Source: Marsupella aquatica
Lineage: Eukaryota; Marchantiophyta
Length of the DNA: 64,000 nucleotides
Direction of reading: 5' to 3'
Assembly: GCA_973895155.1 (NCBI GenBank)
Contig: OZ316898.1
Span: 12,896,001 to 12,960,000, forward strand
In this document: piece after piece, positions 22,601 to 35,101 of the stretch
How positions within the stretch are numbered: the stretch's first letter is position 1
Layout: every line of letters begins with the position of its first letter
Notes under the pieces: generated by a model
Databases searched by the model: none
What the model was told of the DNA's origin: nothing
Seen by the model: the letters and a program-made list of their open reading frames with translations, nothing else
Made by a program: the position numbers and the translations under genes

Positions 22601-25600
22601 TCTACCGGAGGATGGAGGGGGAGCTGAAGTTTTTTCATTGTTTTCCATCAATATTTAAGTATTTACGGACCCCCATTACCTTTGCAAAATTCCTGGCTCC
22701 ACAGCGTGCCACATCATCATGGCACGCTGCAAACAGGAAGAGACTTGGTTTTGGATAAAATTAACTTCTACATTCGTGTTTTGTGGCAAGTTTTCTGTAA
22801 AAATTGGGACACCATGCCGGAAAAAAGAATGTAAAAAAAATTGACATGCAAATCAAAAGACAAAAAGATTGAGGTAAATAACTTTTTTATTTACATTTTG
22901 ATTTTATTCAAAACATAAAATTTTCTCGGTAGAAATTTTTGATTTGACATTGCTGAGTCAAATCATAATGAAAACTCACGTATAATATGGCGTTAGAAAG
23001 ATCTTGAAGAGACGGTCCTGATGAGCTCAGCATTGTCATCATTTGGTAAGAATTGAGTAAGTAATTTAAAAAATAAATTTTACCCGTGATTTTATAATCT
23101 CTAATGTGAATGGAAATCTTTGTTGTACAACCCCTGAAATGTTGACCCCCTCCATGAGAATGAACCTAAAATTGACAGATTTTATTGAGTACTAAGGAGA
23201 TTATGAATTTTAAAATTCTTTAGCTTTTTAATGAACTTAACTTTGATAGAGTTAGTTGAGTTCTGAGGAGATTATAAGTTTCCAATGTTCTTTAGCTTTC
23301 CAATGAGTGTAACATTGGGAGATTTTATCAAGTACTAAAGTGGTCATGAATTTCTAAATTTCTCTAGCTTTCGATCGATTCCAAATTCCACAATTGGAGA
23401 TTTGCTTCCATGAAACTTTGTCTTAAATGATTATGCAAAGTTAATGATTTGATGACACCGATGACTTCTCTCTCTTCGTCTATCTGCGTGTAGGAATTGA
23501 AAGTGATTACTTTCGATGCAACTTGAGTGCATCCAGCATCCCGTCGGTACCCTGGAAGAAACCGTCAAGCACCGTTTTGCTGAAGTGGGCAATTAAGCTA
23601 CCCACACATTAAACAATAGTTCACATTGCAACTGGTTTTACGACTGATGTTAATTATGGTTGCCTTGGTAAGTTTGGCAACTGTTTCAAGTGTCAAACAT
23701 TGACTTGTCCATTTTTGAATTTTTTTCCTTTAGATTTGGAGGTCCATCTAGGCTTCAGTTTCTAGATAACTACCTCTTAAATAACATGGGGGTCCACAGA
23801 TTAATTTTTGAATAGAAAAAGAGATCTGCAAATTTGTCAAATACGTGGCATTCATTTGGGGAACAGACAAAATGATATCAATATTTAAGCATTTATTTTA
23901 CCATGACTCCCCCATTTAAAGTCCCTAAAAGAGAAAACAGCTCTCACTAACACAGAGAGGGAATCTACATTTTCACATATTTTTTATCAATAATTCAGCA
24001 TTTTTTGAAACAGAAGAGAGATTTGTCATTGTTTGGGTCACTAAAATAGACGGACATGATTATTAAATCAAAAATTTGAATCTTTATCAGATCTGACCTC
24101 ATTAACCAATATTTGTTTTGCCTTGAAACAGAAAGCAGACCCATCCAACATAGGATAGGCAATTTACTACAGAGCATGCAATTTTGTAGGGCAGTCACAA
24201 GGGGACAATACCCAGGGATGACAAGGACACAAACCAGGAGGGAGAAAGGGTTAAACTAGGGCCCAAAAACGGACACTAAGGGGCTGAGGAGTAAGGAGTA
24301 ATCCCACCAATAAGGTAATAATGAGGAATACTCACAAAAGTGTCTACCATGGTAAGTGCTTCTGTTCATATCTCTTAAAATTGATTTACTTTCAAGGATA
24401 AGCTTATGCCAAACAGTGCACACTAACATAGAAAGCTGCACTGCAGCTTGTGCTTTAAGAAGGTGCAAATTTGTGCATGCCATTAACGCAGTTGGGTTCC
24501 ACATAGTTCATCTACTAATTAAGCTAAAAGCATTTCATTCTAGTGATTAAACTTGACACAGCTCATATGAAAGCCTGAAAGAATTATAGGCCACTAGTGT
24601 GAATACCCATGCCTATGCACAGGAAGGGCTCCCCATACCAGTCTCCTACTCCCCATGCGCTTCCATGCTCACATGTATACTAGAGAAATTGCAGCCTTTT
24701 GCGCGCTCCACTTTGCAGAGGAGGTCATGAAGAGAAAATTTTGATTGCAATTATAGCACACGAGTGACTTAGACTGGTGTTGGAAGCTGGTCAGGTCATT
24801 GGAAGGGCCAAGCTCAGGCAGACCATCCGGACCCGAGGACGAACTCCAAGTTCTGAGGGCTTGAGTGAAAGCTTCTATTGGACCCAAGGCCATAGAAGTG
24901 TAGTTCATGCAAAACGGATGCTTGGAGCATGAGATATAGCACGGCTCGGTTGTAGCCGTCCAAGGCCCCCAACTGACAATGAGGTATGAGGGTCCGGGAA
25001 TGAGCAATGCGTCGACTCAATCACAATGGGCTAAAGCACTTCACCTACAGATGTCTAACCAGAAAGTTATGGGCTAGGCAAGTTAGGTTTGTGTCCAGTC
25101 GATTAGATTAGAGTCCAGATAAAGACACAAATAGGGGAAAAGAGTTGGTCTGGGGATGGCAAGTCTCCAAAATCATATATGAGGGGAGTGGTGTCTCCTA
25201 GTTGACCAAGGGCCATCAAGCCCAACTAAGTTGTGATGCTTGGCAGTCACACTACCAAGGGAAAATGTTAAACGGAAACGACAATATCTCCTCGGCAAGA
25301 AGTCCGTTGGAGGAATTTTGGGTGTGTTGGAAAATCTCAAGGAGGGCTACATCCTCCAGATCTCAGCTTGCATTGGTCGGGGTGCCTTTGGTCCACATGG
25401 TTTTCACGGGCTATTTTGCACGCTTGCCAATCCCGAGGCCAATCCTAAAAAAATAGTAGCAAAGCCGTGTTCAGTTTCCATGAGAGCTTGCATTGGAAAG
25501 GCAACGCAAAGTAGGCATGGGTGTTGAGGTCCAAGTTCATCTTTCCCTCGGACTCTCGGTTGAGTTAGAGCCTTGGAGGATGGTTGCTAGAGTCCTAGTG

Positions 25601-26164
25601 TTTGGGGCAAGCTTTGAGACAAGCTCGCTAATTGGGTCATGGGCATGTCTTGGAGGTAAGGTTGTCAACTGGTGATGGATAAAAAGGGGAACGCTTGGGT
25701 GACACTCGATAGAGGGACTGTTTTGGACGAACAATGGGGGCCAATCTTAACTTCAGCTTATGGCAAGGCCATGTTAGCCTGGGAGACAGCATTTGCTGAC
25801 CTCTTACTAATGACTGTTGAGCTTGAGGTAAAACAATGATCTTAGGATCCGAGATTAAGGCGGGTTACTTACCGATGGGGTTGGTTGCATGTGCAAACAA
25901 TAGAGGCCGTTGAGCAACTGTCATGCTAAGCTAGGAGCAAGTGCGGCTTCATATGGGAGTTCCCGCAAGCAAGCATACGGGCACCAAGTTGCTTGCTCAT
26001 AGTGATTTGTGGAAGTGTTTGGGCACCAAGAGTACATAGACAAAGGTACCAATCATTTTGTCTGTTCCCAATGCCACTTATTTTGACACACAGATCTTTT
26101 TTTCTATTTCAAAATCCTCAAATATTGATAATAATAATAAAAACAATGAAAAAAGTGAAAAAAT
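22601..26164. other. Spacer between the inverted arms, no gene seen
   Basis: 3.56 kb of AT-rich DNA. It contains degenerate ~80-bp repeats at about 23160-23420 (AAGGAGATTATGAATTTTAA, GAGGAGATTATAAGTTTCCA and TTCTTTAGCTTT variants) and one stray unit of the arm minisatellite at about 23880-23950. No transposase or reverse transcriptase frame was recognised; frames of up to ~110 codons are unconvincing. Confidence 0.6.
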
Positions 26165-27268
26165 GTCAGCTAGCTTCCCCATCATTCTCCATTCCTAGAG
26201 AGTTAGAGAGTTCTTAGAGTGAGCTGTTTTGTTTGTTAGGGAAGTGGGGAGCCATGACCAAGTAAACATTCTCCTTCCCATCTCCATTCCTAGAGAGAGC
26301 TTCTTTTCCTTTAGGGACTTTAGTTGGCGTCAGAGTTGTTAGAGAGAGCTGTTTTGTCTATTGGGGGACTTCGACTGTGGAGCCATGGTTAAAATAAAAC
26401 ATTTCCCCTCCATCTCCATTCGTAGAGTGAGCTTCTTTGTCTTTTGGGGACTTTAATTGGGAGTCAAGCTTAAAATAAACACTAACTCAGGATGAGGGGC
26501 ACGCTCTCGACGGAGAAATGTTGAGAGCTCCCTCTGATGCTTGTGTTCACGGAGAATGCAGAACGAGCTTTGCTGTACGACTGAACTTCTCGTTTTCCCC
26601 GAAGATATTTGTTCTGCTGCATGCTAATGCCCACCGCCGTTTCATTCTGGGACTCTGAATTTTCTCTTCCAGAGCCTCTAGAGCTTCCAGAGACCTAGAG
26701 ACAGAGTTCTTCTGCTGAACACCAATAAAAATCCCGTTCCATTCTACGATGCTCGAATTGATTTCCTCACGATAACGTAGGGCCGTGGAGAGGAATGCAG
26801 AGTGAGTTCTATTGCTGATTCGCAGTCTGTTTCAGGGCACTGAATCTGTTTTAATGTCTCCAATGTCCAGAGGTGGTTCTGTTTGTGCACGTTAATCGCT
26901 CTTCGTACACTTGGTTTCAGGCTTCCTTCCTCCAATGAAAGAGCTTGTTCTGTCGATTGCCAACTGTGCCTGTCTGTTCTTGTTCGCGGAATTTGATTTG
27001 AACGTCGAAAAGCACACCCTCTGGATGAAATTCCCGGCTAAGCGTAGACTGAGGGTTTCATATACTGGGCTAGGCGAATTCCTCACATAATGATGCTTAC
27101 TCACCAGCTATCTGACAGTTGTTGCAGATTCAGGGGGTAGGGGTTTGGATCAGAGGTCCCCCTTCGACTTGCTTCCGGTAGAATAGGGCAAGGAGGATAC
27201 TTGAACTGGCCTACGATGATATATAGCCGCGCGGATTCGGGGAAAGCTGGTGGGGAGGAATGCTCGTC
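26165..27268 (-). repeat. Right arm of the inverted duplication, upstream of ycf20
   Basis: Inverted copy of 21403-22600 with a sharp outer end at 27268. It keeps the RING-CH upstream sequence, the start codon and 53 coding bases, and ends 486 bp before the ycf20 ATG. It has fewer copies of the inner ~128-bp unit than the left arm. Confidence 0.95.
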
Positions 27269-27275
27269 ATTTTGA
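27216..27275 (+). pseudogene. Duplicated first 53 coding bases of the RING-CH gene; 19-codon frame upstream of ycf20
   Basis: ATG at 27216 reads MIYSRADSGKAGGEECSSF then TGA at 27273. The gene itself reads MIYSRAESGKAGGEECSSY, so the copy is one Glu-to-Asp change away and is cut off at the edge of the duplication. If the duplicated promoter is active, this frame would be an upstream ORF in a transcript running toward ycf20. Confidence 0.8.
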
Positions 27276-27754
27276 GGCCATTCTGCTTGCTTCGGTTATT
27301 AGAGAGGTACTTCTACTCTTGCCAATTCCGATCTCTAGGCTCTGCTGCAGTGCTGCAGTGCTGAATTGAGATTTGAGAGGCATCGATCAATTTAGACCGA
27401 TCCTTCTTGTCGGAGATTTTGAGAGAATCTTTGTAAGTGAATCCACTCTTCCTCTCCCGGAGCCTTCATTGGTTAGTAGTACGTAATCGCTGGGATGACA
27501 TTGCAGTCCACCTAAGGAGATCCTTTTGTTGTGATACTTCTTTACCGCTGCCTGCGAGTTATTTTCGGGAGGTTCAAACTCCAGAAGTATACTGTCAGTC
27601 TGGTGGAGCCAACTATACTCTCTTTGGCCATTGTGTGGCTTTTGTGAAAGGCCATCATTCTGCAGACCACTGTAGCCACTGTTGCTAGTGTTGATCCTGT
27701 CCAGTGATTGTGTCTTGACACTCCTAAATTGGTCAATGTGTCAGGCCCTTTGTG

Positions 27755-28360
27755 ATGGCTCTTCTGAGCGCTCCTTACCCTCTAACTCGCGGCAGTGCTC
27801 TTGAGAAAGGCATACACTTCCATTTCGTCACTAATGGTATAGCCTGTGTTGAGTCGTCTCACAAGAAAGGTCTGCCCAATTTAAGTGCATCGGTCCGGGT
27901 ACCAAGTCAGGCAGGCTTTTGGGTTGGAGATAGACAAACCCATGTAGAAGTCCTATACAAGTTTAGAACGAAGAGAAGGCTCCAAGGTGATGCGGCTGCT
28001 CCAGGATTGAGCCCTAGGGCCCTGCAAGGAGGGGCAAGGGCTCCTCGACGTCTGGTTGATTTCGTAAGAGCCATTCCTAAAATATCTAGAGTGTACTTTA
28101 AAAGTCCTTTTCGGAGGGCTCTTTATGGGGGAATTTCTCTCTTGGGCGGCTTTTATGTTGCACAAACGATTTCACTTTCTTTTGGGGCATTGGGAGTGAA
28201 CGATGTTATTGCAGCTGCTCTGTGTGTGCTCTTTGCAGAGTATGTCACGAAATACTATCACACGCGCCCGCAGATGACATTTACCGTAGCCCTAATGAAC
28301 AATTTTAAGATGGGATTCACATACGGTTTGTTTATTGATGCCTTCAAGCTTGCCAGTTGA
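27755..28360 (+). CDS. Ycf20-family plastid membrane protein (DUF565), 201 aa
   Basis: Nuclear-encoded member of the Ycf20 family, thylakoid-associated proteins of cyanobacteria and plastids; an Arabidopsis relative affects non-photochemical quenching. The conserved domain covers about 105-201: FKSPFRRALYGGISLLGGFY (115-134), a second hydrophobic stretch VNDVIAAALCVLFAEYVTKY, and the diagnostic end NNFKMGFTYGLFIDAFKLAS. The first ~90 residues are basic and Ser/Ala-rich, fitting a transit peptide. ATG at 27755; the codon before it is GTG. The coding region is unspliced, but a 5' UTR intron is plausible (TTTGTAAGTG donor at 27433, GTGTCAG acceptor ending 27744). The gene lies head-to-head with the RING-CH gene, with the inverted duplication between them. 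Confidence 0.9.
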   Translation: MALLSAPYPLTRGSALEKGIHFHFVTNGIACVESSHKKGLPNLSASVRVPSQAGFWVGDRQTHVEVLYKFRTKRRLQGDAAAPGLSPRALQGGARAPRRLVDFVRAIPKISRVYFKSPFRRALYGGISLLGGFYVAQTISLSFGALGVNDVIAAALCVLFAEYVTKYYHTRPQMTFTVALMNNFKMGFTYGLFIDAFKLAS

Positions 28361-29223
28361 GCCATGCATCCTCTCGATAATTTTGAAAGGTTACTCAACG
28401 CTCATGGTTACGATTGTGTGAGGAAATTGGGTCATTCATTCTGTCCAGATTGATATTCTAAGTTGAGTGTAGGTAATGGATATAAAATGTTTATATTCTG
28501 TGTCTTCGTTACAGACTTGATGGATGAGTTCAGCTTTAAGCTGCTACGTTGTGCTTGCCATGCTTTCGGCTGAGTGACTAAATTTTGTGGCTCCGTGTAT
28601 GATGATAGAGGTTCACAGTTTCTACGTTGCTAATTACGTGACAGGAATGTGAAGACCCATAGCCGGCAGAGAAGTCATTGAAATTGCAGTTGGTTGATAC
28701 CTTACTTCTAGAAAGCTCTCCTGTTGCTAACCTGATCTTGTGATCGAGCAATTCATCTGTTTTTCAATTTGCTGAAAATGATGTGAGGGCGGACTTGGGA
28801 GCTTGTTCAGATCAAAGAGGCTCGACAATATATTTTGGGGGATTTTGCCTGAATAAGGTTTACCAAGCAAGGTTTACCAAGCAATTTGTGACCAAAGCAC
28901 AAAAGTGTTTTGCCATGTCCAGCGGATGAATTCCGACAACCAATAGAGAATTCGATCTTTCAGTTCAAGAGGGTGGTGCGGGGTTACAACTAAGTCACAC
29001 TGTAAATTGTGGTCCAAAGAACTCGTATTCTTATTCACTTCAATGCACAGGCTCATTTTCCTGGGAACATACGATAGATATAAATAAAGAGGGAGAGGAA
29101 TTTTTACCAAGTTCGAAAGGTAGCCGGACTAACTTTGGTCAGTGTTCGACAGTAGCCCTACCCTGGAGGCTCTCCCACTCACTTCTCATCTAGGACCCTC
29201 ATCCCTTACAAACATTTGAAGTG

Positions 29224-29352
29224 CTTTAAGATGTGGGTTTTTATGAAAGGTGATTTATGTGAGAACTACATTTTGAGCTCGAGTCACTCCAGTGACTGAA
29301 GGGTTTTTATGGAAGGTGATGTGTGAGAGTTACATTTTGAGCTCTAGATCAC
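29224..29352. repeat. ~75-bp direct repeat, two copies
   Basis: GGGTTTTTATGAAAGGTGAT and GGGTTTTTATGGAAGGTGAT each lead into TACATTTTGAGCTCTAG or TACATTTTGAGCTCGAG and a TCACTCC end. Probably a simple local duplication. Confidence 0.7.
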
Positions 29353-30018
29353 TCCTTTGGTAATCAAAGGAGCTGTAGAGTGTCCCCCACCCCAGGATGG
29401 AAGTGATGGACCTTGTCACCAAAACATACTTTACACAGGAAGTGGTGGACCTAGCCACCCATTGGCAAAACATACTTTACACAGGCACAACCTTCCAGTT
29501 CCGGGCACAACCTTCCAGTTCTCAAGTCATGTCAATAAGATCTTGAACAAGGGTGACAACCTTGTAAGGGATGTGAAAGGGACGAGGGAATGATCATATA
29601 TTCTACTGTAGATAGTCCATGGATGCTCGAGTTCCAAATTCATTGTTGAAAAGGCAATGAATTTCAAACTGTATCAAAAGATAGAAATTCAATTGCAAAT
29701 AGATCAATTTAACAAACTCTTGTTCCACAAGTGCCACTGTTGCAAAGCTACTTAATTTTAAGTCTACATGATGGAGGTCACTGTCCTTCATAATATTACA
29801 AAGGCTGACCCCCATTTACTTGACAATTTTGAGTAGAACTCAACTGGGTAGATAGAACTCTTTCATGAACTAAATTTGTCCTCTATATTTGGCTTCCAGT
29901 TTGGATTCCAACCTGATCACATGGATACTCAATTGATTTGTTTTTTAATTTGTTATGTTCATAATTTTCTAATTAGACGTCCTTCAATGAAATATTTTAA
30001 CCCATTGTGATCAGCCAA

Positions 30019-30137
30019 CATGGTGCTTATGTCTGGGCCCTCAGACCCGTCATCAATTGAAGGTCCCAAATGGCTACATGGTGCTTATGCCTGGGCCCTC
30101 AGAACCCGTCATCAATTGAAGGTCCCAAATGGCTACA
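30019..30137. repeat. 59/60-bp tandem duplication
   Basis: CATGGTGCTTATGTCTGGGC and CATGGTGCTTATGCCTGGGC begin two adjacent copies, each ending GGTCCCAAATGGCTACA. They differ by one substitution and one inserted base, so the duplication is recent. Confidence 0.92.
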
Positions 30138-31298
30138 CCTCCGTAGCATTGTAAACTTATGTTACACATGAACTAAACTTCTTTGGTGACTTCTTTTAGT
30201 AGTAACCAATTGGGTGATTAATGATGGATTGAAGACTAAATGAAGACTAAATGAAAGGAGCCTGTTAAACTAATTGGGTTTCCTCCTTGTTGGAGGACTT
30301 CTGGGGTCATTGGTAGTAGGATGTGAAGCATTCCCTTATAGATAAAGCTTTCATCCCATGAAAGGTGTGAATTTATTACAAGATAGTATTTGTGTAATAA
30401 GTATATGGGATAAAGCTCAATTAAGGAGTAATCAACTCAGGAAGGAAGCTGGAAATGGAACTAGAAAATCTACCACATCCACGAATCATGTGCTATATCC
30501 AAATCTGTGGTCACAGCCGGAAAATTGACAGGACTTGAATAGTTGCCTAGGCTTGGAGGGGAAGCTTGTAAGCACATATGGCTGGGAGCACACCAAGTAA
30601 ACTCCATGGCAGGAGTTACAAGAGGCCTCACTTGAGCATATCAAGAGACAAAAGCAAGCCGACATTTGAAGTGATACATGCATCGCTACCAGCGATTGGG
30701 GTAATCTATAATTGCAATGCAAGAATCAGAGAGTTCTAGCCACTCCTGCTTAGCCACTCCTGCTTAGGAATATAGCTCTAGAGACTAGAAACGCGTAGAT
30801 TATGTCGATCAAAATAAATTCGAGCCTTCAGCAGATAAAGCAGAGTAATTGGAGTTCCATCACCAGAGCCAAATCACTCAAGCTAGAACCATGCAGATTG
30901 AGATACAGGAGAAAATGTGAAGCCATTATCATAGATAGCTACAAATGAACCCGAATGCTTACCCTTTCAAGCTCTTCGGATATTGAGAAGGAAGCTCAAA
31001 GACCAGCATTCTTGAGCATGACCTTTACATATGGCTGATTCAGCCTGCGCAATCTCAAAACGTGATCAAAACTTCAATTCAATAGGTCTATAGATCTCCA
31101 GGTTGACCTCTGTATCAGAGTATATTCCTAATCGTTACATTTTAATTAAGAATAAAAATAAGGAGCCATGAATTGCACAATGATTACGGCGCTTATTGGC
31201 TTGCCTTCATATCATATGCGTTTCGGACCCTGTAGATTCAAAATGTAATATCATTGGGAAGATGTTCGCGTCTCCTCAAGGGAGTCAGCAACAATTTT

Positions 31299-34200
31299 CT
31301 ACACAGCCTCTACTAACGAGGGCTCATAATCTGCTGGAGCCTCGAAGCCTAACAGGTTCATTGTTGTGGCAGCAACATTCGCCAGGCCCCCCTCTGGTAA
31401 ATCCTTGCGGAAATGTACATTTGATGGGAGCCCAGGGCCGCCAATAGCTATCGGTACCTGCAGTACAATGAAAAGACATTACTCACTTACTATTCAGGAC
31501 ATTATGGACTAATCCAATTTGCCATCTACACCCAGCAAAGCTTGCAGATTATTTCAATCACTACAGAAAGTAATGAGATGAATTACAGATGGTCTCCCTG
31601 TTTACTAAACTCCAGAGCCCCAAACTTAGAAGGGCCTTACGTAAGAAGAAAGCAGCGTTGCATGCCCCAAGAACACCATTCCACGTTCGATTGAACAAGC
31701 ACTGAAGTGGGAAAAGCCAATATACTTACAGGATGCACTGTGTGCGACGTAAGAATTTGAAGTTGTCCATTTTTGTCCTTGAGAGGGGCATGCGTCTTTG
31801 CATTACGCTTCACCATATCTTCGGCATTTCCATGATCAGCAGTGACAAGATAAATGCCACCCACTTGTGCTACTGCATCAAGTATAATCTGCACCGACAA
31901 TGTCAAGCAAGCGTTAGCACAACATGATGTCTGTAGCAGAGCTTCCACTCCTACAGCTAAAGAAAGCGATGAGGACTATTTTTTGTCAGATGCAATAAGA
32001 TCAATGAGAGGCATTTTGCCACAGGATACAGGTCCTTAATGGACCTGTATAAGTTAGTTCCACACTTTCGCAACCTTGGATAATCTTTCAGCGTGAGCTC
32101 CTGGCTTCCCATTGATGTCCATTAACAAGAAATGTGATCAAGGCTCATGCTAGCAATGTAGCCACAACCATCGCACTAAAAGGGTGAACACTGTAAAACT
32201 CTCCAAAGCTGTTTACCTTCCTCAAGAATCCATGTTGGATCTAGGTTAGGGTTTACACAGGACGAAGGTGGACTACACAGATACACGAAAGACTACATAT
32301 TGTCAAAATGCGATAGAGACCTTGACAGCTTTGTCAGCTGCTGCGCAAGCAACAACAGTTGCCTCGAAGTCCCCAGTATGACCAACCATGTCACCATTGG
32401 GTAAATTCACTCGGATCTGCAAACCACAAAAACGTGTCACTGACAATCCTTTGACAATCATGAAAATAAGAGAAGCCCACCAATCCACGGAGGTAAAAAT
32501 TGTTCATGCAATTCTGGTTGTTGCAACAGAAGTTGTACTATCCTAATCAAGTATTTGACAAAGGCTTGAAGCATGGAGGAAGCACCGTGTCAAACTTGCC
32601 GCTCAATAGAGCATCACGGGCCTTCTCTGCGATCTGAATAGCCTTCATTTCAGGGTGTACATTGAAGGTAATCCCCTGATCACTGGGGATCTCCACATAT
32701 TTCTCCAGGGTTTGACTGAATTGACCAGATCTATTTCCGTTCCAAAAGAATGTAACATGTCCAAACTTCACAGTTTCACTGTTGCAAACATTCCAATAAT
32801 CTCAGTGCGAGCTTATGCATTACCAATCAAGATTTCCACGAACATATTCCGAATTCAACACCTTCAGAAATTTTCGAAGAAAAAGAGCGCCGATAGGAAA
32901 TCCAGTAGAGAAGCGAGAAAAGACGAGTTCAACATTGCTCTTCACAGCAAGCTCAGTCTTGAAAATCCACCCACTTAGTCTCACCTGCAAGCGAATGTAC
33001 TTATGCCGTTGTGCACCAAATATTCTCCAGATGTCCTGTCAATATCGGGTGGAGATACCAGGAAATGGGCTGGAAGCTTGAGCTCACCATCATATTGCAG
33101 CATACCCGCATACTTAATTTTAGGGCACCGGACTCGGTCAAAGCTCTTAAAATCTTCAAATTCCAAGGCTTTGGCAAGCATGATCATACGATCCGCCCGG
33201 AAGTTGAATGTCACCACGGCATCTCCATCCACTACTGGCCCAACACTTTTACCTTCCTCATCCACAATCACGAAGGGGGGGTAATACTGGTCAGTGACCT
33301 TTGGATCTTTCTCCTTCAGTTTCGTCAAAGCTTCCGTAGCACTCGTAAATTTGTTAGGGGCTTCTCCCAGAACATGAGCGTCCCAGCCTCTCTTCACCAC
33401 ATTCCAATCATTCTGCGAGGAAACATTTCCACTGTCACTCCCAACCTGTGCTTTTAGCTGAAACTTAGCAGTGCTCTAGGGCTGAAAGTCTCAAAACCCC
33501 ACAGGAGCTGCAAAACTTCACGGCACGGTACTCATGTTGAAAGTCAACAAATACGAAAAAAAATCACTGGTCGCAACTGGCAAGAGTTGGCTTGTACATC
33601 GTATCTGTCCATTGTGACCTCCATGCGTCCACCACCAGAAGCAATCCTTGCATCCACCCCTGTCTTGCGTACTTCTTCCAAAGTTGCTTCAAGATCGTTA
33701 ACAAATCCAAAGCTTGACCCATTCAAAACATCCCGACCATCAGTAAGAATATGAACACGGATCCTCTTGGCTCCATGTGCGGCAGATCCCTTCAACAAAC
33801 CCTGGTACACCGCAAGCAACCATCGCAATGATTTGTCAAAGATAGAAAGGGTCACCGTCATTTAGAGAAGTCTAAGCAGCTACAACATGTGCAACTCTTG
33901 CGCATGAGCTTTCCTGCAACGAATTACTCCTCCATGCTCCTCAACTTGCACGAGAGTTCAGCAGACACATTGTTCCTCCGCATCTTGAAAGCTAATGACT
34001 CCCACATGTCGTAAATGACTTTCTATAATCCACCTAGGCCACTTTGAGAACCCAAATTAACCTGGCCAGTAATAATTTTTCATATTTTCTCTCCAAGTAG
34101 ATTTCTTTCGCCCACCAACTGCTACACAAAAGCGTCCCGACAACACACTGAACGAGAAATGGAAACTGGAAACGCACCTGTAGCTGATCAAGCCGAGAAT

Positions 34201-35101
34201 GTACACCTCCGTCACTCAACAGCCCAATCAAGTGAAGGGTACCCTTCGCGAAGGACTCCTGAATGTATTTGAACCCCTCACCCTCAAACAGCTTTCCAGT
34301 TTCAAGCGCAGAATCCACCAACCCCGCCCTGCACCATTAACGCAATGCAAACTTACGTCATGAGAACAAAATTTATATACAACAAGAAAACCTGGTCGGA
34401 GAAAAAAAATCTATGCATCTGAAGGATAATTTCTCCTAACGGGTCGCCTACGCCAGCAGAGAAAATCAGCAAATTCGAAGAGGGAAGAACAGAGGGAAAA
34501 AGGAATGTTCTAGTCTCAGGCATTGTGAACCACTCTCCCCCTCTCTTTCAGGCCGTGAATGACTATAAGAGTTGGCAAAGGAGATCAACAGGGAGAAATG
34601 GAACGCTTTGAAGGTAAACCCACCCTTGTTCGAAAATGCGTCCTGCACCAAGAGCATTGTGCCCCACTTCACTGTTACCCATGTCATCCTCCTTGGGAAG
34701 GCCCACCCAAGGTCCGTGTGCTTTCACTAATCGCCAAGTATCCGGTTTCCCCTAGACCAACACCAACAAACACATCTTCAATTTTAATCCAAACTGAAAT
34801 CAAAAGAAACAATTCATTCTCCTCAAGCCACAGCCGCAAAATCCAGCTTCAAACTACAGATGTAGCTAAGAAGAAGTCAAAGCTAAGAAGTTGAGGGGAG
34901 GGGAGTGCAAAGGAAGTGAGGGTAGAGGAGGAGGGAAGACACCTTTTTCAGGGAATCCATAGTAGGAGTCTCGGCAGTGTAGATGGCATTATACTCGTCG
35001 GGGATCTGCTCGCCCCACCCATCCAACACTATCACAGCCAACTTTTTGCCCTTGGCAATCTTTGGGTGGGGTGCTAGGATGAAGTGGTCGTCGATTGCCA
35101 T
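31299..35101 (-). CDS. PGM: 2,3-bisphosphoglycerate-independent phosphoglycerate mutase, 9 exons, 558 aa
   Basis: Cytosolic glycolytic enzyme that interconverts 3- and 2-phosphoglycerate using two metal ions and a phosphoserine intermediate. Exons from 5': 34943-35101, 34624-34751, 34178-34328, 33598-33801, 32985-33412, 32586-32778, 32321-32416, 31730-31888, 31299-31457; all are GT-AG and phase-consistent. Motifs: VIVLDGWG (metal ligand D27), [17 protein letters not shown] with catalytic Ser80, LTDGRD (~166-170), NFRADRM (284-290), NGDMVGHTG (428-436) and TADHGNAED (469-477). Length matches plant iPGAM (~560 aa), and there is no plastid transit peptide. The segment GPWVG near residue 109 of the alignment replaces the more usual GTAVG in plant enzymes. 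A pyrimidine tract plus TTGCAG just upstream of the ATG suggests a 5' UTR intron. No damage is seen. Confidence 0.96.

Larger units (their letters stand above)
28361..31298. other. ycf20-iPGAM intergenic region, no gene seen
   Basis: Converging 3' flanks of ycf20 (+) and iPGAM (-) plus AT-rich intergenic DNA with small direct repeats listed separately. No conserved frame or RNA gene was recognised. Confidence 0.5.
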
